From NCBI GenBank assembly GCA_946886855.1, contig CAMPJJ010000035.1:1-46952 (forward strand): 46,952 nucleotides of DNA, written 5' to 3'. The notes beneath the pieces are model-generated. The model saw only the letters and a program-made list of their open reading frames with translations. It did no database searches and was not told the origin of the DNA. How positions within the stretch are numbered: position 1 is the stretch's first letter; each line of letters begins with the position of its first letter. The position numbers and the translations under genes are program-made. The stretch is from an uncultured Roseateles sp. Lineage in GTDB: Bacteria; Pseudomonadota; Gammaproteobacteria; Burkholderiales; Burkholderiaceae. Positions 25,089-32,585 of the stretch are shown in pieces.

Positions 25089-25667
25089 ATGTCCGCCACG
25101 CCTGCCGAGAAACTGGAACCCCCGCGCGTCGGTGCGACCCTGCAGGCCTTGCGGCAATCGCAGGGCCTGTCGCTGGACGAACTGTCGCGAAGAGCGGGCG
25201 TGTCGAAGTCGATGCTGTCGCAGATCGAGCGCAACCAGGCCAATCCCACCGTGGCGGTGGTGTGGCGGCTGGCCAATGCGCTGCGGGTGGAGTTGTCGGA
25301 GCTGCTGGGCGGCGAGCGTCCTGCCGCGCCGCCGATCGAGATCGTCGCGTCGCACGGGACGCCGGGGCTGTCGAGCCCGGACGGCCTGTGCCGGCTGCGG
25401 ATCCTCGGCCCCATCGACCTGGCCGGCCACTTCGAGTGGTACGAGCTGACCGTGCAGCCGGGCGGCGCGCTGGAGTCGGAGGCGCATGAACCCGGCTCCC
25501 GCGAGCACCTGAGCGTGCTCGGCGGCGAGCTGGAGGTGACCGCCGGTGGGAGCCGGCAGATGGTCAAGACGGGCGAGACCGCGCGCTATGCGGTCGACGG
25601 CGCGCATGCGATCCGCAACCTGTCGAAGAAAGCGGCCACGGCGCTGCTCGTCGTGCTGCACGCCTGA
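25089..25667 (+). CDS. XRE-family regulator with C-terminal cupin domain
   Basis: A 192-residue regulator. The N-terminal helix-turn-helix (about 14-70) reads VGATLQALRQSQGLSLDELS, then RRAGVSKSMLSQIERNQANP. The C-terminal half is a small cupin barrel (about 110-190, EWYELTVQPGGALESEAHEP, GSREHLSVLGGELEVTAGG). This architecture is common in repressors of amino-acid and amine catabolism, in which the cupin senses the metabolite. It is divergent from kbl-tdh, and sensing threonine or a pathway intermediate is a reasonable inference. Exact 10-base repeats lie directly ahead of the ATG and leave no obvious ribosome site. Confidence 0.9.
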   Translation: MSATPAEKLEPPRVGATLQALRQSQGLSLDELSRRAGVSKSMLSQIERNQANPTVAVVWRLANALRVELSELLGGERPAAPPIEIVASHGTPGLSSPDGLCRLRILGPIDLAGHFEWYELTVQPGGALESEAHEPGSREHLSVLGGELEVTAGGSRQMVKTGETARYAVDGAHAIRNLSKKAATALLVVLHA

Positions 25668-25816
25668 ACACACGCCGCTGCGCGACCCGGTCAGGCCTGG
25701 CGCGCGGCTTTTCTTTCCAGCGCCCACACCTCCTGTTACTTGACCCTCGCGACCTGATGCCGACAATCAGTCGATTCGCGGAGGCGAGGGAGCGTATTGC
25801 AGTCAAGGCAGTCCAC

Positions 25817-26137
25817 ATGCAGCAACGCTCGTTTTCAGACAAGCACCCCCACATCCCCACCCCGACCCAACCGGCCACGATCGACACCGAAACCCAGGCG
25901 AAGCAGCTCCAGCTGCTGGATGGATCCGCGCGTCTGCGCGTCGCGGAGCAAAGGGCGCGCGAGCACCGCTCCAGCCCCCTGATCGACAAGGCGGCTTTGC
26001 CGCTCGGCGCCACGCCGAAGTACGGCATGAAACCGACCGGCGCGACGAGACCGAAGCCGCCGTACCGGCGCGCGATCTATTCGGTGGCGGCGCTGCTGGC
26101 GGTGGTCGGCGGCGCGGCCCTCATGTACCTGCGCTAG
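25817..26137 (+). CDS. tail-anchored hypothetical protein
   Basis: A 106-residue protein (or 126 if it starts at ATG 25757) of unknown function. It is hydrophilic, with Gln, Arg and Thr-rich helical stretches (ETQAKQLQLLDGSARLRVAE, QRAREH). It ends in one membrane helix (RRAIYSVAALLAVVGGAALMYLR) with basic residues before it, a tail-anchor topology with the bulk in the cytoplasm. Neither start has a strong ribosome site; 25817 has a weak AGG. A sequence resembling a -24/-12 promoter with wrong spacing lies nearby. It stands alone between convergent or unrelated neighbours. Confidence 0.55.
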   Translation: MQQRSFSDKHPHIPTPTQPATIDTETQAKQLQLLDGSARLRVAEQRAREHRSSPLIDKAALPLGATPKYGMKPTGATRPKPPYRRAIYSVAALLAVVGGAALMYLR

Positions 26138-26164
26138 CGGACGCCGTCGAGGACACCGCCGACG

Positions 26165-27472
26165 TCAGAGGGCGACCGCGGCGCCGGCAGGTCCGCTGAC
26201 CGCCGCGGCGGACAGGGGGATCCCGTCGGGCGCCGCGCGCCCGATCAGCACGCCGACGGTCGTCTGTTCCCAGCCGGCCTGCTCCCACAGTTCCGCCAGC
26301 CCGGGCTGGCGGTCCGCCAGCAGCAGGCGGATGAGGGGCTCGGCGACCGTCGAGGACGGCTCGCACAGCAGCACCAGGCGCTGGGCGCCCCCCTCTTCCA
26401 GACGCCCGATCCAGTCCAGCTTCTGCAGGTGCTGGATGACGGGCTCCAGCTGCAGCGGGTCGACCGACATCCGCTGCGACAGGCCGAGCATCGACAGTCC
26501 CGATTCGCCTCCCAGGCGCGCCGTGTCGAGCTCACGGATCACGTCCAGCGCCAGCGCCATCTGCATGCCCGGCTTGTTGCCGCGCACGCTGACGCCGCCG
26601 GCCAGGGCGGGCGCGTTCGCGGCCAGGATCGCGCCGAGCAGCACGATGGCCCAGCCGACGTAGATCCAGATCAGGAAGATGGGCACCGCCGCGAACGCGC
26701 CGTAGAGCGTCGAGTAGGTCGGCACCTGTTTCACGTACCAGGCCAGCGCCAGCTTGGCCAGGTGGAAGGCCACGGCGACGAAGGCCGCGCCGGTCAGCGC
26801 GTGGCGCCAGCGCACGTCGGTGTTGGGCACGTAGTGGAAGAGCCCGGCGATCGCCGCCCACAGCACCAGCAGGTCCACGCTGTTGAGCAGCACGACGAGG
26901 CCGCGCGGCATGTTGTCGACCAGGTTCTGGCTGGCCGAGATCAGCAGGCTCGTGACCGTCAGGCTGCCGCCCAGCAGCAGCGGCCCCAGCGTCAGCGCGG
27001 CCCAGTAGACGAGCACGCGCTGCGCGATCGGCCGCGGGCGCTGCACGCGCCAGATCTGGTTGAGCGTGCGGTCGATCGTCAGCATCAGCGACAAGGCCGT
27101 CACCGCCAGCACGATCAGGCCGACCACGCCGAGCCGGTTGGCCTTGGCCGCGAACTGCGTCAACGACATCAGCACCGGGCGGGCGATGTTGTCGGGGATC
27201 AGCGACTTGAGGAAGTACTTCTCCAGCGCGGACTGGAAGCTGGAGAACATCGGGAACGCGGTGAACAGCGCCAGCGCGACGGTCAGCAGCGGCACCAGCG
27301 AGATCAGCGTGGTGAAGGTCAGGCTGCCGGCGGTCAGGCCCAGGCGCTCCTCGCGGAAGCGCTGCACGAAAAGGCGCAGCGTGCGGGCGTACGGCCACGT
27401 CAACAGCTCGCGTCCGAGCTCCCGGATTCCCTCGCGCCAGCTCTGCGTCTGCGCCTGAACTTCACTGATCAT
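26165..27472 (-). CDS. YihY family inner-membrane protein, long form with C-terminal domain
   Basis: A 435-residue protein of PF03631. The membrane part (about 40-300) contains LTAGSLTFTTLISLVPLLTV, LTIDRTLNQIWRVQRPRP, FHYVPNTDVRWRHALTGAAF and TLYGAFAAVPIFLIWIYVGW. A soluble C-terminal domain of about 120 residues looks like a winged helix (DVIRELDTARLGGESGLSML, GLSQRMSVDPLQLEPVIQHL), as in the longer proteobacterial YihY group. It is a paralogue of 12889-13803, which lacks this domain. Start options are ATG 27472 or 27493; the latter overlaps the divergent ATG of the DUF2069 gene. Function is not established. Confidence 0.88.
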   Translation of the reverse strand: MISEVQAQTQSWREGIRELGRELLTWPYARTLRLFVQRFREERLGLTAGSLTFTTLISLVPLLTVALALFTAFPMFSSFQSALEKYFLKSLIPDNIARPVLMSLTQFAAKANRLGVVGLIVLAVTALSLMLTIDRTLNQIWRVQRPRPIAQRVLVYWAALTLGPLLLGGSLTVTSLLISASQNLVDNMPRGLVVLLNSVDLLVLWAAIAGLFHYVPNTDVRWRHALTGAAFVAVAFHLAKLALAWYVKQVPTYSTLYGAFAAVPIFLIWIYVGWAIVLLGAILAANAPALAGGVSVRGNKPGMQMALALDVIRELDTARLGGESGLSMLGLSQRMSVDPLQLEPVIQHLQKLDWIGRLEEGGAQRLVLLCEPSSTVAEPLIRLLLADRQPGLAELWEQAGWEQTTVGVLIGRAAPDGIPLSAAAVSGPAGAAVAL

Positions 27473-27491
27473 GCTGGCTATGATGCCAGCC

Positions 27492-27962
27492 ATGTCAAGC
27501 CTCGACGCCGCCCCCTCGGCCCCTCCCGGGAGGTCGGGACCGCCCTCCTCGTCCGCACCGTCCGCCCCGTCCGCCCGCTCGGCGCCGACCTCGCGCGAAC
27601 GCGGCAGCCGGCAGCTGGCGTTCTTCGCCACGCTGGCGCTGGCGCTGGTGTGCCTGGCCTGGGAGCTCTGGCTCGCGCCGACCGGACGCGGCACGCTCGC
27701 GATCAAGGCCCTGCCGCTGCTGCTGCCGCTGCCCGGCCTGTGGCGCTATCGCATGTACACCTATCGCTGGCTCAGCCTGATGATCTGGCTCTACGTGACC
27801 GAAGGCCTGGTGCGCGGGACGTCCGAAGGCGGTCTGGGCATGGCGCTCGCGTGGGTCGAGGTGGTGCTCTCGGTGACGATCTTCGTCGCCTGCGCCGCAC
27901 AGATCCGGCAGCGGCTGGCCGAAGCCCGACGGGCCGACGCCTTGACGAAGGACGTCGGATGA
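27492..27962 (+). CDS. DUF2069 family membrane protein
   Basis: A 156-residue protein. A Ser/Pro/Ala-rich N-terminal tail of about 40 residues precedes four hydrophobic segments (LAFFATLALALVCLAWELWL, ALPLLLPLPGLWRYRMYTYR, WLSLMIWLYVTEGLVRG, WVEVVLSVTIFVACA). The YRMYTYRWLSLMIWLYVTEG block is typical of PF09842. Function is unknown. Its ATG lies about 20 bases from the divergent YihY start, and its stop overlaps the next start (ATGA), so it is co-translated with the FAD oxidase. The YihY/DUF2069/FAD-oxidase neighbourhood recurs in Burkholderiales. Confidence 0.82.
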   Translation: MSSLDAAPSAPPGRSGPPSSSAPSAPSARSAPTSRERGSRQLAFFATLALALVCLAWELWLAPTGRGTLAIKALPLLLPLPGLWRYRMYTYRWLSLMIWLYVTEGLVRGTSEGGLGMALAWVEVVLSVTIFVACAAQIRQRLAEARRADALTKDVG

Positions 27963-29371
27963 CCGCCGCCCTGATCGACGCGTTGCGCGCGGCGCTGGGC
28001 GACGCGCACGTGCTGCTGCCGGCCGAACACGATCTGTCCGGTTATGAGCGCGACTGGCGCAAGCGCTACCTGGGACGCGCGCTGGCGGTGGTCCGCCCGG
28101 CCGACACGGCGCAGGTCGCCGCGGTCGTGATGCTCGCCCGCGAACACGGCGTGCCGCTGGTGCCGCAAGGCGGCAACACGGGGCTGGTCGGCGGCGGCGT
28201 CCCGGACGACTCGGGGACGCAGCTGCTGCTCAGCCTGCAGCGGCTGAACCGCGTGCGCCAGATCGATCCCTCCAACCTGACGATGACGGTCGAGGCCGGC
28301 TGCGTGTTGGAGAGCGTCCAGCAGGCTGCGCGCGAGGCGGGCTGGCTGTTCCCGCTCAGCCTCGCCGCCGAAGGCAGCTGCACGATCGGCGGCAACCTCG
28401 CGACGAACGCCGGCGGCACACAGGTGCTGCGCTACGGCAACGCGCGCGAGCTGTGCCTGGGCCTGGAAGTCGTGACCGCCGACGGCACGGTCTGGGACGG
28501 GCTGTCGGCGCTGCGCAAGGACAACACCGGCTACGACCTGCGCGACCTGTTCATCGGGTCCGAAGGCACGCTGGGCGTGATCACCGCGGCAACACTGAAG
28601 CTGCATCCGCTGCCGCGCGCGCGGATGACGGCCCTGGCCGCCTGCGGCTCGCTGCGCGACGCGGTGCGCTTGCTGGATCTGGCGCGATCGCGCTGCGGCG
28701 CGGCGCTGACCGGTTTCGAGGTGATGAACGCGCTGTCGCTGGCGCTGGTCCGCAAGCACTTCCCGCAGTTGACGCAGCCGCTCGGGCCGCGACCGTGGAC
28801 GGTGCTGCTGGAGCTGTCGGACAGCGAAGGCGAGGAACATGCCCGCGCGCAGTTCGAAGGCCTGCTCGAGGAAGCGCTCGAACGCGGCGCGATCGACGAC
28901 GCGGCGGTGGCGGAGAGCCTGTCGCAGAGCCAGGCGATGTGGCACCTGCGCGAGTCCATCCCGCTGGCGCAGAGCGAGGAAGGCCTGAACATCAAGCACG
29001 ACATCGCGCTGCCGGTGTCGCGCATCCCGGACTTCGTCGAGCGCTGCGACGCGTTGCTGGGGGAGCAGTTTCCCGGCTCGCGGCTGGTGGACTTCGGCCA
29101 TCTGGGCGACGGCAACCTGCACTACAACCTCCAGGCGCCGGAAGGCGTCGCGGCCGCCGACTTCCTGCGCGAACACGAGGCCGCGGTCAACGCCGTCGTC
29201 TACGACCAGGTGGCGGCGCACGGCGGGTCCATCTCCGCCGAGCACGGGATCGGGCAGCTCAAGCGCGACGAGCTCGCGCAGCGCAAGAGCCCGGTGGCGA
29301 TGCAGCTGATGCGGCAGATCAAGCAGGCGCTGGATCCGCGCGGCCTGCTCAATCCGGGGCGGGTGGTGTGA
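27959..29371 (+). CDS. FAD-linked 2-hydroxyacid dehydrogenase (GlcD/D2HGDH type)
   Basis: A 470-residue flavoprotein of the vanillyl-alcohol-oxidase family. The FAD-binding half shows VRPADTAQVAAVV, PQGGNTGLVGGGVPD (69-83) and GGNLATNAGGTQVLRYGN, followed by IGSEGTLGVITAATLKLHP. The C-terminal catalytic half has the metal/substrate motif FGHLGDGNLHYN and HGGSISAEHGIGQLKR, ending LDPRGLLNPGRV. These are the marks of D-2-hydroxyglutarate or D-lactate dehydrogenases feeding electrons to the respiratory chain or ETF. The exact substrate cannot be read. No iron-sulfur partner gene is adjacent, which favours D-2-hydroxyglutarate-type over glycolate oxidase. Both ends overlap neighbours by four bases. 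Confidence 0.88.
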   Translation: MTAALIDALRAALGDAHVLLPAEHDLSGYERDWRKRYLGRALAVVRPADTAQVAAVVMLAREHGVPLVPQGGNTGLVGGGVPDDSGTQLLLSLQRLNRVRQIDPSNLTMTVEAGCVLESVQQAAREAGWLFPLSLAAEGSCTIGGNLATNAGGTQVLRYGNARELCLGLEVVTADGTVWDGLSALRKDNTGYDLRDLFIGSEGTLGVITAATLKLHPLPRARMTALAACGSLRDAVRLLDLARSRCGAALTGFEVMNALSLALVRKHFPQLTQPLGPRPWTVLLELSDSEGEEHARAQFEGLLEEALERGAIDDAAVAESLSQSQAMWHLRESIPLAQSEEGLNIKHDIALPVSRIPDFVERCDALLGEQFPGSRLVDFGHLGDGNLHYNLQAPEGVAAADFLREHEAAVNAVVYDQVAAHGGSISAEHGIGQLKRDELAQRKSPVAMQLMRQIKQALDPRGLLNPGRVV

Positions 29372-32300
29372 GTCTCCCCGCCGCGCCGCCCCGTTCCCGT
29401 CTTCACGCCCTCGCACTCGCCGCCCTCCTCGTCCTTGCCGGCGCCGTGGCGATGACCGCGGCGCCTGCGCACGCGCAATCGTCGACGCCCTCCGAGCAGC
29501 CGCTCGCGCACCTGCAGCACACGAGCTGGACGCTGAAGGACGGCATGGCGGGCCCGGTGATGGCGATCGCCCAGACCACCGACGGCTACCTGTGGCTGGG
29601 CACCGGCGCGGGGCTGTTCCGCTTCGACGGCGTCCGCTTCGAGCGCTTCGACACGATCGCCGGCGAGTCGCTGCCCAGCCGGCAGGTGCTGTCGCTGTTC
29701 GCGACGAAGGACAACGCGCTGTGGGTCGGCCTGCTCGACGGCGGTGCGGCCCTGGTGCGCGAAGGACGCGTGCTGCACGTCGACGCCGCCGACGGTCCCT
29801 TCGTGACCTCGACCCGGGCCTTCGCCCAGCAAGCCGACGGCACGCTCTGGGCCGCCACGGGCCGGGCACTGCTCAAGCGCGACGGCGTCCGGTGGACGGC
29901 GGTCGGTCCTGAATCCGGCTACGACGACGGCACCGGCCGGGCGCCGCCGACGATGAAGGTCGACGTCGACGGTCGCGGCAACGTCTGGGCCGTCACCGAC
30001 CGCGCGGTGTTCGTGAAAGCCGCCGCCAGCGCGCGTTTCGTCGCGACCGGCGGACCCTCGCTCGGTTTGTCGCAACTCGCCATCGCTCCCGACGGCCGCG
30101 CCTGGACCAACGACATGTCGCCCGCCGACCGCGGCGTCGCGCCCCTCCCGGTGCCGGGCGAAAGTCCGGCTTCCGCCGCGGCGCCGCGCTACCCGGTGCC
30201 CAGGAGCTTTTTCATGCCGGCCTTCGACCGCCGGGGCCTGCTCTGGTACGGCGCGCTGGACGGCATCAACCGCATGGACGTGTCCGGGACACCGGCGGCC
30301 GCCGCGGCCAGCCGCCAGTTCTTCGGCACCGACAAGGGGCTGTCCGGCGAGCTCGTCATGCGCATCTTCCAGGATCGCGACGGCGCGATCTGGGTCGGCA
30401 CCAACGGCGGGCTCGACCGTTTCCGGGGCGCCGCCGTCGACCGCGTCGATCTGGCCTCCCGCAACACCAGCATCGCCATGTCGACCGACGGGCGCGGCCA
30501 GCTCTGGATCGCCTCCGGCAACACCCTGCAGCACCGGGCGCCGGGCGACACGGCGATCGAGCGGCTTCCCGTCGATCCGGAGATGGAAACCTTCACCAGC
30601 GTCCACGTCGACGGTGGCGGGCGGGTGTGGGTCGGCGGACGCACGGGCTTGTGGCGGCAGGAAGGCGGACGTTTCGTGCTGCTGCCGACACCCGACGGCC
30701 AGCCGTGGATGGCGGCGGTCTTCGAAATCACGGAGGACGCCGACGGCGCGATCTGGTTCTGCGGCAATCGCTACGGCCTGATGCGATACGCCGGCGGACG
30801 GGTCACCCGGCTGTTCGGCTCGGAGGGTTTCCCGCGCAAGGGTCCCCAGGCGATCGGGAGGGACGCGCAAGGCCGGATCTGGGTCGGCTACGGCGACGGC
30901 TCGCTCCTGCGTCGCGAAGGCGGAAGCACCATCGCCCTGACGCCCGCCGACGGCCTGAAGATCGGTTCGATCAAGGTCATCACGCAGCAGGGCGGGCACC
31001 TGTGGGTCGGCGGCGAGCGCGGCGTGCAGCTCGTGTCCGCGCCCGGTCTGCCGGTGCTGCGGCTGGCCGACGCCGATGCGCTGGACGGGGTGTCCGGGAT
31101 CGTCGAGACGCCCGAGGGCGAGTTGTGGCTGAACGGGGCGAACGGCATCACGCGGCTCCAGGCCGACGAGGTGCGTCGCGCCCTGGCCGCGGCGCCGGGC
31201 AGCGAGGGTCGCCCGACCGGCCGCCGCTTCAGCCTTGACGACGGGCTTTCCGGGCGAGCCGAACAATCCTGGCCGCTGCGCACGGCGGCCCGGACGCCGG
31301 ATGGCCTGCTGTGGTTCACCCTGAGCAACGGGCTGGTGCGCATCGATCCTGCACGGCTGCCCAAGGACCCGGCGCCGGCGCCGGCGGTCGACGTGCAGCA
31401 GCTGTCCGTGCGCGGCGCGCCGGTGGTTCGCCCCGCCACAAAGGATGCCCTGCGACTCGCTCCAGGCACGCGTGACCTGGAGATCGCCTACACCGCGATC
31501 AGCCTGGCCCAGCCGGAGCGCACCCGCTTCAGATACCAGTTGATCGGCCAGGACCGGGACTGGCAGGACGCGGGCACGCGGCGTCGCGCCTTCTATACCA
31601 ACCTCGGCCCGGGCACCTACGACTTCCGCGTCCAGGCCTCGCAGGACGGCGGGCCGTGGAGCACGACGCCGGCCATGCTGCGCTTCGAGATCGCGCCGAC
31701 GCTGACGCAGACGGGCTGGTTCCGCGCGGCCGCGGTGCTCGTGGGCCTCGCGACGCTGGGTGCCCTTGCCGCGCTGCGCGCCCGGCGACGTCGACTGCAC
31801 GAGCAGGAGCGCCTCGCCGCGCGCGTGCAGGAGCGCGAACGCATCGCGCGCGACCTGCACGACACGCTGCTGCAGGGCGTCTACGGCCTCATCCTGCGTT
31901 TCGAGGCGATCGCGCGCCGCCTCCCGGGCACGGAGCGCGCGGCCATGGAACGCGTGCTGACGGACGCGGACGCGCTGCTCGTCGAAAGCCGCGACCGCGT
32001 CACGGACCTGCGCCTGCCGCCGCCGGATGCCAACCGCCTCGAGCAGACGCTGGAAGCCCTCGGGCGCGAGCTCTCGCACACGCACGGAGCGGCCTTCGCG
32101 CTGGGCGTGGAAGGCGCGCCCCGGGCGCTGGCGCCGGCGCTGTCGGCGTCCCTCTGCCTGATCGCGCGCGAGGCGATCTTCAACGCGTTCCAGCATGCGC
32201 AGGCGCAGCACATCCAGGTCACGCTCCGGTACGACGAGGCGAACTTCATGCTGTTCGTGCGGGACGACGGCGTCGGCGTTCCGGACGAGGTCCAGGACCG

Positions 32301-32505
32301 CGGCGGCCGTCCGGGCCACTGGGGCCTGTCCGGGATGCGCGAGCGCGCCGAACTTGCCGGCATCGCCTACCGCCTCGTGTCGCACGTCGGCGTGGGGACC
32401 GAGGTCGAGCTGTCCGCGCCCGCCGCGCGGGCTTACGACCTCTCCGACGGCGCTGCGCCCCGCAGCTCGCGCGCCAGCTGGTGGCGTCGCCGGCGACGCC
32501 CCTGA
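29368..32505 (+). CDS. two-component propeller sensor histidine kinase (NarL-type partner class)
   Basis: A 1045-residue sensor. A signal peptide (1-37, LAALLVLAGAVAMTAAPAHA) leads to a large periplasmic double propeller of Reg_prop repeats. Recurrent blocks are GYLWLGTGAGLFRFDG, GAIWVGTNGGLDRF and RIWVGYGDGSLLRREG. A Y_Y_Y domain (about 680-770, LEIAYTAISLAQPERTRFRY) precedes one membrane helix (about 790-810). The HisKA_3 domain has His831 in RIARDLHDTLLQGVYG, and the HATPase has LIAREAIFNAFQHA and DDGVGVPDE. The start is GTG 29368, overlapping the previous stop (GTGA). Kinases of this class signal to LuxR-type regulators, but no such gene lies in the window, so it is an orphan. Reg_prop sensors often respond to glycans or other large ligands. 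Confidence 0.92.
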   Translation: MSLPAAPPRSRLHALALAALLVLAGAVAMTAAPAHAQSSTPSEQPLAHLQHTSWTLKDGMAGPVMAIAQTTDGYLWLGTGAGLFRFDGVRFERFDTIAGESLPSRQVLSLFATKDNALWVGLLDGGAALVREGRVLHVDAADGPFVTSTRAFAQQADGTLWAATGRALLKRDGVRWTAVGPESGYDDGTGRAPPTMKVDVDGRGNVWAVTDRAVFVKAAASARFVATGGPSLGLSQLAIAPDGRAWTNDMSPADRGVAPLPVPGESPASAAAPRYPVPRSFFMPAFDRRGLLWYGALDGINRMDVSGTPAAAAASRQFFGTDKGLSGELVMRIFQDRDGAIWVGTNGGLDRFRGAAVDRVDLASRNTSIAMSTDGRGQLWIASGNTLQHRAPGDTAIERLPVDPEMETFTSVHVDGGGRVWVGGRTGLWRQEGGRFVLLPTPDGQPWMAAVFEITEDADGAIWFCGNRYGLMRYAGGRVTRLFGSEGFPRKGPQAIGRDAQGRIWVGYGDGSLLRREGGSTIALTPADGLKIGSIKVITQQGGHLWVGGERGVQLVSAPGLPVLRLADADALDGVSGIVETPEGELWLNGANGITRLQADEVRRALAAAPGSEGRPTGRRFSLDDGLSGRAEQSWPLRTAARTPDGLLWFTLSNGLVRIDPARLPKDPAPAPAVDVQQLSVRGAPVVRPATKDALRLAPGTRDLEIAYTAISLAQPERTRFRYQLIGQDRDWQDAGTRRRAFYTNLGPGTYDFRVQASQDGGPWSTTPAMLRFEIAPTLTQTGWFRAAAVLVGLATLGALAALRARRRRLHEQERLAARVQERERIARDLHDTLLQGVYGLILRFEAIARRLPGTERAAMERVLTDADALLVESRDRVTDLRLPPPDANRLEQTLEALGRELSHTHGAAFALGVEGAPRALAPALSASLCLIAREAIFNAFQHAQAQHIQVTLRYDEANFMLFVRDDGVGVPDEVQDRGGRPGHWGLSGMRERAELAGIAYRLVSHVGVGTEVELSAPAARAYDLSDGAAPRSSRASWWRRRRRP

Positions 32506-32525
32506 TCGACTGGCGGCGTCCGCAA

Positions 32526-32552
32526 GAAAAAGAGCGCCTCGAGAGGCGCTCT
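32526..32552 (-). terminator. intrinsic terminator of the RND operon
   Basis: AGAGCGCCTC (32531-32540) pairs with GAGGCGCTCT (32543-32552). Read on the minus strand the stem is followed by a TTTTTC run (32530-32525 direction). It therefore ends the RND pump message rather than the plus-strand kinase message, for which no T-run follows. Confidence 0.85.
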
Positions 32553-32585
32553 GTTCATGGCGTTGTCGACAGGCCGTCTCCGGCG

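Noticed and set aside
25787..25801. GG...TTGC sequence near the tail-anchored protein gene, resembling a sigma-54 promoter
   Set aside because: The GG and GC are 11 rather than 12 bases apart and the -24 box is poor, so it was not counted in the regulon.
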